A stretch of DNA of 56,291 nt from a bacterium (GTDB lineage: Bacteria; DRYD01). Under the pieces are notes generated by a model. That model was given only the letters and a program-made list of their open reading frames with translations. It ran no database searches and had not been told where the DNA came from. Where the stretch lies: NCBI GenBank assembly GCA_030549815.1, contig JAUQQQ010000005.1, forward strand, positions 74,039-130,329, in the 5' to 3' direction. This document shows positions 17,367 through 26,450 of this stretch, one piece after another (position 1 is the first letter of the stretch; each line of letters starts with the position of its first letter). A program made the position numbers and the translations under genes.

Positions 17367-17400
17367 GCTGGAAATTTTTATTCCGCCTTCCAGCAGGCGG
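17367..17400 (-). promoter_or_regulatory. Candidate H-type pseudoknot RNA in the acpP leader (copy A)
   Basis: On the minus strand: stem 1 CCGCC (17400-17396) with GGCGG (17387-17383), loop 1 a single U, and stem 2 GCUGGAA (17394-17388) with UUCCAGC (17373-17367), seven perfect pairs. An A-rich loop AAUAAAAAU joins the 3' strand of stem 1 to the 3' strand of stem 2. The element begins four bases after the pdxT stop and ends 20 bases before the acpP start codon. A second copy with the same stem 1 and a different but still complementary stem 2 lies before ppdK at 52560. It matches no riboswitch class I recognise. Confidence 0.6.
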
Positions 17401-17404
17401 ATCT

Positions 17405-17980
17405 TTATTTTATCAAACTAAGAAAGTATTTATGAATTGTTGGATTAGCCGAAAGCTCTGGATGAAAAGTGGAGACTAATACATTATTTTCCTGGACCAA
17501 AACGGGAACCTCTTCAAAAGTTGCCAACTCTTTTACTTTTGGCCCAATGTTTGTTATTTCTGGTGCTCTTATAAAAACTGCTCTAATCATTGTTCCCAAT
17601 GAAGGTATGTTTATAACAGTGTCAAAACTTTCTCTTTGTCTTCCATAAGCATTTCTTTTTATTTCTATATCTATAAGTCCCAAAGGTTTTTGCCATTCTT
17701 TTCCATCCTGTATTTTTTTAGCCAACAATATAGCGCCTGCACAGGTTCCAAATATTGCCATCCCTCGTTTATTTGCCTCAACCAATGCTTGTCTGAATTC
17801 ATCATCCATTATCCTGTCAATCGTAGTGCTTTCTCCACCAGGGATTATTAATCCTTGGATATCCTCCAACTCATCGGGATACTTTATTATTTTTGGTTCC
17901 ACATTTAAAGCAGATAATATATGAATATGTTCTAAGAAATCCCCTTGCAATCCCAAAACTCCCACTTTTACTTTTGACAT
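17405..17980 (-). CDS. pdxT: Pyridoxal 5'-phosphate synthase glutaminase subunit
   Basis: PdxT hydrolyses glutamine and channels ammonia to PdxS for PLP synthesis. The 191 residues begin MSKVKVGVLGLQGDFLEH and contain IIPGGESTTIDR, the nucleophile Cys80 in FGTCAGAILLA and the catalytic His-Glu pair in FHPELSANPTIH. The open frame extends to 18028, but the AGGAGG Shine-Dalgarno nine bases before the ATG at 17980 and the family N-terminus fix the start there. pdxS is not in the window. The gene lies between accC and acpP on the same strand. Confidence 0.96.
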   Translation of the reverse strand: MSKVKVGVLGLQGDFLEHIHILSALNVEPKIIKYPDELEDIQGLIIPGGESTTIDRIMDDEFRQALVEANKRGMAIFGTCAGAILLAKKIQDGKEWQKPLGLIDIEIKRNAYGRQRESFDTVINIPSLGTMIRAVFIRAPEITNIGPKVKELATFEEVPVLVQENNVLVSTFHPELSANPTIHKYFLSLIK

Positions 17981-18054
17981 TTCATTTCGCCTCCTAATTC
18001 TATTATATAAATTCTTCTTCACCATCAATAATCCTCTTAAGTTCTTCCTTACAT

Positions 18055-19407
18055 TTAAACTGTTATTTCTTGCTTACTTTTTAATAATACCAATTCATCA
18101 ACACTTCTCGTATGATACTGATAATTCACATATTTTTCATCATTTAGTATATCATTCAAAAGTTGAATATTTGTATTAACACCTTCGATTATAACCTGAT
18201 TGAGATAAATTTTAGCTCTTTTAATAGCGTCTAATCTATCTTCTCCTTTAACTATCAATTTACAAATCATATTATCATAAAACTGAGTTACATTATATCC
18301 ATTATAAACGGCGGTATCTACTCTTACATCCCTAAAAGAAGGAAAATAAGTTTTTGTAATATTTCCAATAGAAGGAGCAAACCTATAAGAATCCTCTGCG
18401 TATATTCTTAATTCTATAGCATAACCTGAAAAAGAGGAAGGTATTAGAGAAGATAAATCTTCATTCATAGCAGATAAAACTTGCAATTTAACTATATCGG
18501 TATTGGTTACCATTTCAGTAGCAGGGTGTTCAACTTGAATACGAGTGTTCATTTCTATAAAGTAATGTTGTTGGCTTTGAGGGTCATATAGGAATTCTAT
18601 TGTGCCTGCATTGGTGTATTTTATTGAATTAGCTATCTTCAGAGCATCTTCCAAAATACTATTCCTAACTTTTTGGGGCAGTAAAGAAGTTGCTTCTTCT
18701 ATTATTTTTTGGTGCCTTCTTTGAGCTGTGCAATCTCTTTCAAAAAGATGATAAGCTCTATTTTTATCACCCATTATCTGGACCTCAATGTGTTTAGGAT
18801 TAGGTATAAGTTTTTCTACATAAACATCTGGGTTAGAGAAAAAGTTTTTTGCTTCATTGGATGCCTGCAATATTTTTTGTTCAACTTCAGAGATTTTTTC
18901 AACAACTCTCATTCCTCTGCCTCCTCCCCCTCCCGCAGCCTTGATGATAACAGGTAATCCATACCGATTAATAAAATCATAGACTTCCTTTACATTCTTA
19001 ACAACGTCAGTTGATGGAACTAAAGGAACCCCCAAACTCCTTGCTATTTCCTTCGCTTTAACTTTATCTCCCATATCCCTTATATTTTCAGGAGAGGGAC
19101 CTATGAATGTAATGTTATGAGATTTACAAATTTGAGCAAACTTGTAATTCTCAGAAAGGAAACCATAACCAGGGTGAATAGCGTCACACTTCATTACCAA
19201 AGCAGCAGAAATTATATGAGGAATGTTTAAATAAGTAGAGGATGCTTCATCTTGTCCTATACAAACCGCCTCATCTGCAAATTTTACATGCAAACTATCC
19301 TTATCAACAACAGAATAAACAGCAACAGCTTTTATTCCCATTTCTCTCAAAGTTCTGATAATTCTTAAAGCGATTTCTCCTCTATTTGCAACAAGAACCT
19401 TCTTCAT
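18055..19407 (-). CDS. accC: Biotin carboxylase subunit (acetyl-CoA or pyruvate carboxylase)
   Basis: ATP-grasp enzyme that carboxylates biotin on a carrier protein, 450 residues, standard for AccC or PycA. Visible motifs are KVLVANRGEIALRIIRT at the N-terminus, HPGYGFLSEN, the glycine-rich ATP loop KAAGGGGGRGMRVV, ERDCTAQRRHQKIIEEA and FIEMNTRIQVEHPATEM. The ATG has AGGAGG upstream. The biotin carrier and carboxyltransferase genes are not adjacent, so acetyl-CoA, pyruvate or another acyl-CoA substrate cannot be decided. It starts three bases after the opine-dehydrogenase-like gene, indicating cotranscription. Confidence 0.93.
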   Translation of the reverse strand: MKKVLVANRGEIALRIIRTLREMGIKAVAVYSVVDKDSLHVKFADEAVCIGQDEASSTYLNIPHIISAALVMKCDAIHPGYGFLSENYKFAQICKSHNITFIGPSPENIRDMGDKVKAKEIARSLGVPLVPSTDVVKNVKEVYDFINRYGLPVIIKAAGGGGGRGMRVVEKISEVEQKILQASNEAKNFFSNPDVYVEKLIPNPKHIEVQIMGDKNRAYHLFERDCTAQRRHQKIIEEATSLLPQKVRNSILEDALKIANSIKYTNAGTIEFLYDPQSQQHYFIEMNTRIQVEHPATEMVTNTDIVKLQVLSAMNEDLSSLIPSSFSGYAIELRIYAEDSYRFAPSIGNITKTYFPSFRDVRVDTAVYNGYNVTQFYDNMICKLIVKGEDRLDAIKRAKIYLNQVIIEGVNTNIQLLNDILNDEKYVNYQYHTRSVDELVLLKSKQEITV

Positions 19408-19410
19408 ACT

Positions 19411-20496
19411 TTACCTCCTATGAAAAAAATTATTTATCCCCATCTTTTCCAAAGTCCTTCCTTCCTTCTCTAAATCCAACAATAAAATCTCTGACATTAT
19501 ATTAACAATAGAAGGGATTACTTTTAAATCAATCCCGATTTTTTTAGAAATGAGAGTTAAAGGGTAAAGGGTATTTAAGACGTCTTCATAAAGCATCCTA
19601 TTATTTACACTGTTTGGCATTTTTGTATGCTTATAATTAGGAACATTCTTTATAGCAACCAGTAAATTATCCTTACTCGTTCCATAATAACGGTCAAGTA
19701 AAATTATAGGATCAACAATATGAGTATTAAAACGATTTGCAACTTCTTCGAATTCAAGGTAAACCTTTTCGATTAAACGAACAGTATTTTCAGTTATTCC
19801 GTCGATATAAAAAAGTAAATCTCTCTTACTATCTATGTTTGCCAAGTTAATAAGGCAGATGGTTGCGTGAGCCATTGCCCCAAAATCTGTCAACCCTCTT
19901 TGAATAAAGTTATCTGCAACATCCAATTGAATATCATCGAATATCATTTTAATTACTTTGTAAAGATGCAAATCGGAAGCAGATTTAAAAGCATCTTTAT
20001 TACTAATAAGTAGATTCCATTTCTTTATTCTCCTTATCCAAACAGTATCAACATCAATTTTCCTACATGCGAATAATGCATCAGTCTCAATCACATTTGT
20101 TTCGATACCAAACGATTTAAATACTTTATCAAAAACCAAAACACCGCCGAGTTTTCCTGAAAACAATACAAATATCTTTTGTTTCAAATCAATATTATTT
20201 TGGATAGAAAAAGATGCTATTTTTGAGGCAACTTCTTCATAGGCTGTAGTTAAAGTTGTAATAAATATTAAATCGCATTCAAGTATTTTTCGTATTTCAT
20301 TGGTAGGAATAAACTGGTATGTTCCTTCTATTTTCCCTGTAGAATGTATTGTTTTTATCCTCAGAGTTTGTTCGTTCGAAGTAAAAGGAGTAATATTGTT
20401 GAGTAAAATTTTTGATGAAAGGTAGGAATAAAGGGCAAAACCTTCATTACCTAATCCCCAAATACCTACCTTAAGATCTTCCTTTTTCATATCCAT
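19411..20496 (-). CDS. NAD(P)-dependent octopine/nopaline-dehydrogenase-family protein
   Basis: A 361-residue two-domain dehydrogenase. The N-terminal Rossmann fold starts KVGIWGLGNEGFALYSYL (GxGxxG-like). The helical C-terminal domain has the family segment RMLYEDVLNTLYPLTLISKKIGI, comparable to the conserved EDVPYGLVP region of opine dehydrogenases. Members reductively condense an amino acid with a 2-oxo acid, but distant homologues act on other substrates, so no specific reaction is claimed. The ATG at 20496 or the one two codons later may be used; neither has a clear Shine-Dalgarno. accC follows after three bases. Confidence 0.7.
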   Translation of the reverse strand: MDMKKEDLKVGIWGLGNEGFALYSYLSSKILLNNITPFTSNEQTLRIKTIHSTGKIEGTYQFIPTNEIRKILECDLIFITTLTTAYEEVASKIASFSIQNNIDLKQKIFVLFSGKLGGVLVFDKVFKSFGIETNVIETDALFACRKIDVDTVWIRRIKKWNLLISNKDAFKSASDLHLYKVIKMIFDDIQLDVADNFIQRGLTDFGAMAHATICLINLANIDSKRDLLFYIDGITENTVRLIEKVYLEFEEVANRFNTHIVDPIILLDRYYGTSKDNLLVAIKNVPNYKHTKMPNSVNNRMLYEDVLNTLYPLTLISKKIGIDLKVIPSIVNIMSEILLLDLEKEGRTLEKMGINNFFHRR

Positions 20497-20560
20497 TCAA
20501 TATATTTATTCTTCACAAAAACAAAGCAATCCTTTTAATTTTATTTTAACAAGACCTTGG

Positions 20561-20662
20561 TTAAGAAACCCAGCTTAAAGAAACATAGGTCTCCATATAA
20601 AAAAACAAAAAGTACAATAAAAAAGTGGGAAGAAAGAAGGACAGTAAGGAGATTTTTTTCAT
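20561..20662 (-). CDS. Possible hydrophobic microprotein
   Basis: A 33-codon frame starting MKKISLLSFFLPTFLLYFLF and ending in a short polar tail (ETYVSLSWVS). It lies in the 270-base gap between the flagellar rod gene and the opine-dehydrogenase-like gene. The basic start plus one hydrophobic helix is signal-anchor-like. No good Shine-Dalgarno is visible, and such frames arise easily in AT-rich DNA. I list it as a weak candidate only; nothing else is seen in this gap. Confidence 0.2.
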   Translation of the reverse strand: MKKISLLSFFLPTFLLYFLFFYMETYVSLSWVS

Positions 20663-20766
20663 TTGAAAAGTATCATTTCCGATTTTTGTTAATCCTGGTC
20701 ACTCTATTTCAATTTCTTACATTTTAAAGTACCTCAGCACTTGCGTAATTATTAGCAGCAGCACAC

Positions 20767-21531
20767 TTATCTCATTCTTGATACCTGTTCTATATGTTTT
20801 TTCATTTGTTCATCTTGAGATTGTAACACTTTTTGAGACATTTCAAAGCTTCTTAAAACATTTACCATATTAACCATTTCTTTTATCGGATTAACATTAG
20901 ATGTTTCAAGGAATCCTTGTAATACTCTTGTTTGAGCAGGTATTCTTTGTGTATCCCTTGATAATTTAAAATAATTTGCGCCTTCCTTAACCAATGCACC
21001 ATAATCTTGAAAATCTGTAATAAGCAATCTATCAACTACTTGGTTATTAACAAGAATAGTTCCATCTTCTTTTACTTCAAATTTATTTCCTTGTATTTTA
21101 ATTGGTCCTTTTTCCCCGAGTACCACAGCACCATCTTTGGTTTTCAAAATTCCGTCTTTATCAACCGTAAATGATCCATTCCTTGTATATCTGACACCAT
21201 TAGGAGTACTAACAGTGAAGAATCCATTTCCATCAAGAGCGAAATCAAACTCGATATCAGTTCTTGCTAAATTACCCTTAGCAAAACTTGTTTTTTGTTT
21301 TATGGCAAGGGTAGGATTATCTGTAACAACAACTTCTGCAGAGCTATCCATTCCTGTCAATTCTATTGCGTTCATATTTTTTTTCAACAAATCCCCAAAA
21401 TTACCGACAACAGTAACATCTTGTTTATAACCTGTAGTTGAGGCGTTAGCCAAATTATTCGTCATTATCTCTTGGACCTTAACCAAATAACTCATGCTTT
21501 CAACTGCTCTTTGCATTCCTTCATATAACAT
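20767..21531 (-). CDS. flgG: Flagellar basal-body rod protein, FlgF/FlgG family
   Basis: A 254-residue rod component of the flagellar axle. The N-terminal rod signature is MLYEGMQRAVESMSYLVKVQEIMTNNLANASTTGYKQD, and the body carries FALDGNGFFTVSTPNGVRYTRNGSFTVDKDG. The C-terminal helical segment NPIKEMVNMVNVLRSFEMSQ is the family's flg_bbr_C region. It could be FlgG (distal rod) or FlgF (proximal rod). The length is closer to FlgG, but no second paralogue lies beside it to compare. A strong AAGGAGG Shine-Dalgarno precedes the ATG. It stands apart from the fliHIJ cluster. Confidence 0.88.
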   Translation of the reverse strand: MLYEGMQRAVESMSYLVKVQEIMTNNLANASTTGYKQDVTVVGNFGDLLKKNMNAIELTGMDSSAEVVVTDNPTLAIKQKTSFAKGNLARTDIEFDFALDGNGFFTVSTPNGVRYTRNGSFTVDKDGILKTKDGAVVLGEKGPIKIQGNKFEVKEDGTILVNNQVVDRLLITDFQDYGALVKEGANYFKLSRDTQRIPAQTRVLQGFLETSNVNPIKEMVNMVNVLRSFEMSQKVLQSQDEQMKKHIEQVSRMR

Positions 21532-21566
21532 CTTCTACACCTCCTTGCTAATTTTATAGTCCAGGA

Positions 21567-21598
21567 TTGTTAAAAAATCGTAAAAAATTTTTTAACAA
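21567..21598. promoter_or_regulatory. 12-bp perfect inverted repeat upstream of the rod gene
   Basis: TTGTTAAAAAAT (21567-21578) and ATTTTTTAACAA (21587-21598) are perfect inverted repeats separated by eight bases. They lie 36-67 bases before the rod gene start and after the kinase stop codon. This could be an operator for a dimeric regulator or an AT-rich hairpin. There is no clear T-tail for an intrinsic terminator on the minus strand. The AT-rich composition lowers the significance. Confidence 0.35.
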
Positions 21599-21638
21599 AT
21601 ATTTAAAAAATAAAAAATATTAAAAAAATCTCGATCAC

Positions 21639-24600
21639 TTAAAAGGAGCCTTCAGCTAATTTTTTATAATAATACTGCAAAATAAAATCATTTGGATTAA
21701 TAACGATTAACTTTTGGATGTATTCTTTTGCCTTTTGATAATTAGAAAAGACATAATTAAAAAAGAAAGTTCTGAAAAGTATTCCCTCATTAAAAAATCC
21801 TTCTTGTATAGCCTTTTCATACAAAAATAAAGCATTATAATAATCCGCTTTGTTTTTTGAATATCTCTCTATAAACATTCCTTTTAAAACAAGTCCATAT
21901 AGTTCGTACCTCTCATAAAGGTCCCCCAAAGTATTGAACAAGCTATCCAAATTGGTAGGAAAAGTATTAGTAAGAAGGTATAATGTTAATAGTAACTCGA
22001 AATATCTTTTCTTTATTTCAATAATTTTTAACTCCTTAAAAAGTTTCATATTTTTTTCAAGTAGATCTACGGACTCTTTGTATTTACCTTTAATAAAATT
22101 AAGCAGTGCAGTAGATAAAATATTAATATAAGGCTCAGATTTACTAACCATTATCGAATTATTAAGATACTCGATGGAGTTAATTTCATAACCATTTATC
22201 CAATAGAAAAAGGCAATAGAGTAATAAAGATAGGGAATATATGCGGGATTTTTTATCTCAAACACCAGCTCCTTAAACTTATTTATAAGCTCACTTCTAT
22301 TACTGGTATTACCAAACATACCATACAAAGAATAAAGAAGGATATCAAAAGATTTCAAAGGTAGGCTAACATTAGAAGTAGCTTTTGAATAAGCCATCAA
22401 TATACTTTCATAAGCTTCCTGATAATTTTTCATAACCAGATAAGTCTGAGCAAGAATAACATAAGCCTCAATATCCATTGGATTATAATCAATTAAATTC
22501 TTCAATATTTCTATTAATTCATAAGTTCTGTTAATTTCTAAGTACAGATTAGATAAGATTTTGTAGTAATTATAGTTAGTTGGATCCAATTGAATAGCAG
22601 TCTTTATACTTTCAATAGCCTGGTCAAATTGCCTCATCCTAAAATATATATCTGAAATTTTTTCGTAAAATAAAGGATTATTAGAATCAATACTAACAAG
22701 CTCATACATCAAATTTAAAGCAATTTCATAATTTCCGATTTTTGAATAAAGATCTGCTAATTTGTATTTATACTCGACTTTTTCTCCAACTATTTGAACT
22801 ATTTTATTAAGCAAATTTATTGCGTCTAAGTATTGTTGTTCCTCTTCATAAAGGTTCAACAATTCCTCCATAAGCTCAATTTTGGATTCCTCAGGTATAT
22901 CATGATGTAAGCGCAAAATATTCTCTATTGCTAAAATTAGAGAAGTTGTATTATTTATAGCTTTTGAAGCAAGATACAGATCCTGATAAACACTTAAATC
23001 ATCTGGATTAATCGATATTAGCCTATAACAAACTTCTACAGCTTCTTTGTATTTTGAAGAGGATAAATAAAAAGATAGAGCTTCTTTGAGGATAGTTTCA
23101 TCATCAGTTGCTTCTAAAAGCGCAGAATAAATTTTTGCTAATTCCAAGCTTTTTCCCGCCATCTTATAAGATTTTATCAAAGGTCCCAAAACACTACCAT
23201 CATTATAAATCTTTAAATAACATTCTAAATTCTCTATAGCCAATTCATAATTTCCTATTTTGTAATAAGCCAAACCAAGGTATTTATAAGATTTTGCCAA
23301 TAAATGTTGATCATTTTCTACTGCTATTAAATTACTAAGTGAATCAATAACGATTTGAGGGTTGTAATTCAAAGCGGACCTACAAGCTAAAAGCAAATAA
23401 TACCTATTATTTGTCAACTCATAAGCTTTGTAAAAACTAACATAACTATTAACGTAATCCTTCATTAAGTAAAGAATGTCTCCCTCTATGTCCAAGATTT
23501 TCTCATTCTCTCCATAATCTTTCTTATACAAATTTATATAATAAAGAGCCTGCTTAAATTCATTGAGTTTATAGTACGATTTAGCTAATACATAAATCAC
23601 GTTTTTACTTTTATAATAAGGCAAAATGAGCTCTAATATCTTTACTGTTTCCTCGTAATTTTTGTTTTCATATTCCTTCTGTGCTTTAGAAAGTAAGACC
23701 TCTATATCTCTTGCAGAAAGAGTAGAAGCCTTTTCTTCTTTTTCTTGCTTTATCTCCAACTTATCACCCGTTTCATATTTCTTTTCCAATACTATTTCAG
23801 GCAAATTTTTTTTGTAAGAAGAAATCTCAGAGAGTATATCCCCAATCGTCTTCTGAACCATTTCACTTATGGCAGTTTTTACTTCATTCTTCTTCTCCTC
23901 TACATCATTAGAATAATCCTGCATCTGATTACCATAGAGGAATAATTCCAAATCTTTTTTTATTTCTGAAACTTTGGAATATCTTTTATTTTTATCCTTT
24001 TGAAGGCATTTCATTATTATTTTTTCTAAATTTGGAGGTATATTCGGGTTATATTTAGAAGGTGGCGTAGGTGGTTCATTTAAAATCTTATATATCATTC
24101 CCGCAGGATTCAAATCTATTATCGGTAAATTAGATGTTAATAATTCATAAAGAATAACCCCTAAAGCATATATATCAGTTCTATGATCAACATCAACACC
24201 TTTAGCTTGTTCAGGAGATAAATACCCCAAAGTTCCCATCAACATCCCAGGATTAGTTATACTATGACTACTTGCAGCAAAAGCTAACCCAAAATCAGTT
24301 ATCTTAACGATATTGTCCTTTGTTATCATTATATTTTCCGGTTTCAAATCTCTATGAACAATATGTTTAGAATGAGCGTATTCAACACCATCCAAAATCT
24401 GTAAAAACAGGTCCAAAGATAAATCAAAATCTTTGTTTAAACCTTTCTCTATAAAATTTCTCAGAGACATCCCGTCGATGTATTCCATTATCAAGTAGTA
24501 CTCGTTATTTAGGACAATCAAATCGTATATTTTAACGATATTTATGTGATCCAGAGATGCAGTAATTCTTGCTTCTCTTAAAAATCTTTGCAAGAATTCT

Positions 24601-24743
24601 TGTTTTTTGGTCAATTCTGAGGAAAGGATTTTAACAGCGACTTTTCTATCTAAAATGGTGTCGTGAGCAAGAAGGACTTGCCCCATTCCACCTTGCCCCA
24701 ACTTCCTTAAAACTCTATACCTCGAAGCTAAAATATTCTCCAT
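21639..24743 (-). CDS. Serine/threonine protein kinase with TPR array
   Basis: A 1034-residue protein. Residues about 8-268 are a Hanks-type kinase with Gly loop LGQGGMGQVLLAHD, VAVKIL lysine, catalytic loop HRDLKPENIMI, DFG and the APE-region equivalent GTLGYLSPEQAKG, all intact. Residues about 345-1030 are a long array of tetratricopeptide-like helix pairs (for example YYKLNEFKQALYYINLY and YFRMRQFDQAIESIKTAIQL). No transmembrane segment separates the two parts, so it appears cytoplasmic, unlike PknB. TPRs usually bind partner proteins or targets. No phosphatase or FHA gene is nearby. The start has no evident Shine-Dalgarno. Confidence 0.93.
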   Translation of the reverse strand: MENILASRYRVLRKLGQGGMGQVLLAHDTILDRKVAVKILSSELTKKQEFLQRFLREARITASLDHINIVKIYDLIVLNNEYYLIMEYIDGMSLRNFIEKGLNKDFDLSLDLFLQILDGVEYAHSKHIVHRDLKPENIMITKDNIVKITDFGLAFAASSHSITNPGMLMGTLGYLSPEQAKGVDVDHRTDIYALGVILYELLTSNLPIIDLNPAGMIYKILNEPPTPPSKYNPNIPPNLEKIIMKCLQKDKNKRYSKVSEIKKDLELFLYGNQMQDYSNDVEEKKNEVKTAISEMVQKTIGDILSEISSYKKNLPEIVLEKKYETGDKLEIKQEKEEKASTLSARDIEVLLSKAQKEYENKNYEETVKILELILPYYKSKNVIYVLAKSYYKLNEFKQALYYINLYKKDYGENEKILDIEGDILYLMKDYVNSYVSFYKAYELTNNRYYLLLACRSALNYNPQIVIDSLSNLIAVENDQHLLAKSYKYLGLAYYKIGNYELAIENLECYLKIYNDGSVLGPLIKSYKMAGKSLELAKIYSALLEATDDETILKEALSFYLSSSKYKEAVEVCYRLISINPDDLSVYQDLYLASKAINNTTSLILAIENILRLHHDIPEESKIELMEELLNLYEEEQQYLDAINLLNKIVQIVGEKVEYKYKLADLYSKIGNYEIALNLMYELVSIDSNNPLFYEKISDIYFRMRQFDQAIESIKTAIQLDPTNYNYYKILSNLYLEINRTYELIEILKNLIDYNPMDIEAYVILAQTYLVMKNYQEAYESILMAYSKATSNVSLPLKSFDILLYSLYGMFGNTSNRSELINKFKELVFEIKNPAYIPYLYYSIAFFYWINGYEINSIEYLNNSIMVSKSEPYINILSTALLNFIKGKYKESVDLLEKNMKLFKELKIIEIKKRYFELLLTLYLLTNTFPTNLDSLFNTLGDLYERYELYGLVLKGMFIERYSKNKADYYNALFLYEKAIQEGFFNEGILFRTFFFNYVFSNYQKAKEYIQKLIVINPNDFILQYYYKKLAEGSF

Positions 24744-24991
24744 ACTACAAACAAAACAATAAACTACTTCTATAAAAAAATTCTAAAAATATACCTACAA
24801 AACCTTCAATATTAACCACTCTACCTTAGTAGAGATTCTTGCTTCAAAAAAACAGTAATTCCATTATATTTTCTTTTCAAAACCAACCCCCTAAGATACT
24901 TCATACCTCTGACAAACCTTGAAAGCGAAACACCTAAATATATATTTGCTTGATGTTTCTCCTATATTTTACTGAACCTTTTTTTAAGGTT

Positions 24992-26296
24992 TTAACTTTT
25001 TAACCTTTGAATAATCTCTATTACAGACTCTTTGAGCATATTTAAACTATTTTTGTTAATAACAAAGAAAAGAGCAAAAAAGGAAAGAATCAAATAAACA
25101 TAAGCCACTTCCATTCTAATTGAAGGATTAAGAAGTTGAGCAAAGAAAGGAACAGATATAAGGACAGCTTTAAGGATTGTAAATTTAAAATCAAGTAAGA
25201 TAACGAGTGCAAAAAAACTTTGCACAGCAGTTAGAAAAATTTCATGTATCTGTAATTCATCCAAAACCATAGGACCACCAGAATGGCCATGATAAACAAG
25301 AGATAGATAATAAACCAAAGGAATAAATCCAACCAACAATGTCCATTGATTTATCTTTGATGAAACGACAGTAGTAAATGAATCAGTAGCTAATAGTTTC
25401 CAAGCAAATATAACAACGACAATTATCTCTGGAGATTCAGAAGCAATAGGAGCAACCCACTGAACCATCAAGAATTTTGCTAACTGTGGGTCAAACCCAA
25501 AATTCTCCGCTATCTTTGCCCCTATTATCAACAAACTTTCACCAAAAGGTTCAGCAGAAGCTAAAAAAGTAATACCAGCAAAAACAAACATAACAGTTAA
25601 CAACAATTTCTTTTTAAATTCAGGTAAAGTGGATATGTAAAGAGGAGGACCTTCCAATTCCGGCTCCTTCTTCCCCATCTTCGTTGCCAAAAATATATAC
25701 ACACCAAATATCAAAAACAAAATAAGAGTATCAATCAATTCTAACTTACCTTTAAATGGAATTATAAAACAGTAAATCGTGGATAACAATAAAAAAGAAA
25801 TTTCCAATATATTACTTTTTTCCATTTGAATATAATTAGGTAATTCGTTTTGTTTTTTTTCTCTTATTCTTGCAAACAAATAAACCAAGAGTATTAGTGG
25901 CCAGACTATACCTATAAGCATTCTATTTGCACCTGTCATATTACTTACAGCGTAATGAGTGTATTCAGGGTTATTACCTGCCACCCAAGTAAAATAAATA
26001 TCAACAACATACTCAGGTATAACATTAATAATAGCAATAAGAGCAAGGACGAGATTAGGAGGTAAATATTCCTGGCTACTTTCAGCAGCCCAACTAACTA
26101 AAAAAGCACCCGCTATTATAGAAATTCCAGTTAGTAAAGCAGAAAAAACAGCATAATGTTCATAATCCCACTTAAAAAAACCTAACAACATCGACAACTT
26201 TATTACTATCCAAGGCAAAGGAATTAAAAACATTAAAATAATCCAATATAAGTACTTTTTTGTATCACTTTGAATTTCTAAACTGTGTTCTTTCAT
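24992..26296 (-). CDS. CaCA-superfamily cation exchanger (Na+/Ca2+ antiporter-like)
   Basis: A 434-residue integral membrane protein with roughly ten to twelve hydrophobic helices. Two related acidic motifs mark the inverted alpha repeats of the calcium/cation antiporter superfamily: ALIAIINVIPEYVVDIYFTW followed by NMTGANRML, and WVAPIASESPEIIVVVIFAW followed by SSKINQWTLLVG. The Pro-Glu in each repeat is the usual ion-binding position. A hydrophilic loop with KKEPELEG lies between the halves. The ATG has a GGGGTG Shine-Dalgarno. The transported ion is not certain. It stands alone between the kinase gene and a lipoprotein gene; the 248-base gap downstream contains only weak short hairpins. 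Confidence 0.8.
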   Translation of the reverse strand: MKEHSLEIQSDTKKYLYWIILMFLIPLPWIVIKLSMLLGFFKWDYEHYAVFSALLTGISIIAGAFLVSWAAESSQEYLPPNLVLALIAIINVIPEYVVDIYFTWVAGNNPEYTHYAVSNMTGANRMLIGIVWPLILLVYLFARIREKKQNELPNYIQMEKSNILEISFLLLSTIYCFIIPFKGKLELIDTLILFLIFGVYIFLATKMGKKEPELEGPPLYISTLPEFKKKLLLTVMFVFAGITFLASAEPFGESLLIIGAKIAENFGFDPQLAKFLMVQWVAPIASESPEIIVVVIFAWKLLATDSFTTVVSSKINQWTLLVGFIPLVYYLSLVYHGHSGGPMVLDELQIHEIFLTAVQSFFALVILLDFKFTILKAVLISVPFFAQLLNPSIRMEVAYVYLILSFFALFFVINKNSLNMLKESVIEIIQRLKS

Positions 26297-26450
26297 TTAT
26301 TATCACCCCACAACAACCAAATTTCAATTTTTTTATTCTTTAATGTTTAATTATATTATTCTTTATTGAATATAACAAAACCTTTATAATTTTAACAAGA
26401 TATAGATAAAAAGTCTAATTCTTGCAAGAAGACAGTAATTTAAGAAAAAT

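Noticed and set aside
17383-17400. CCGCCT/AGGCGG hairpin as the pdxT terminator.
   Set aside because: It is followed by AATAAAAATTT, not a T-run. The second copy before ppdK and the loop-downstream complementarity fit a pseudoknot better.
20720-20766. Downstream of the rod gene the minus strand reads AAANNYASAEVL then a stop, which looks like a tmRNA tag peptide.
   Set aside because: The tag should end in ALAA, no tRNA-like half or TTCGA arm is present nearby, and the stretch is only 15 codons long.
24960-24990. AACCTT/AAGGTT hairpin after the CaCA gene as an intrinsic terminator.
   Set aside because: The stem is only six AT-rich pairs and no T-tract follows on the minus strand.
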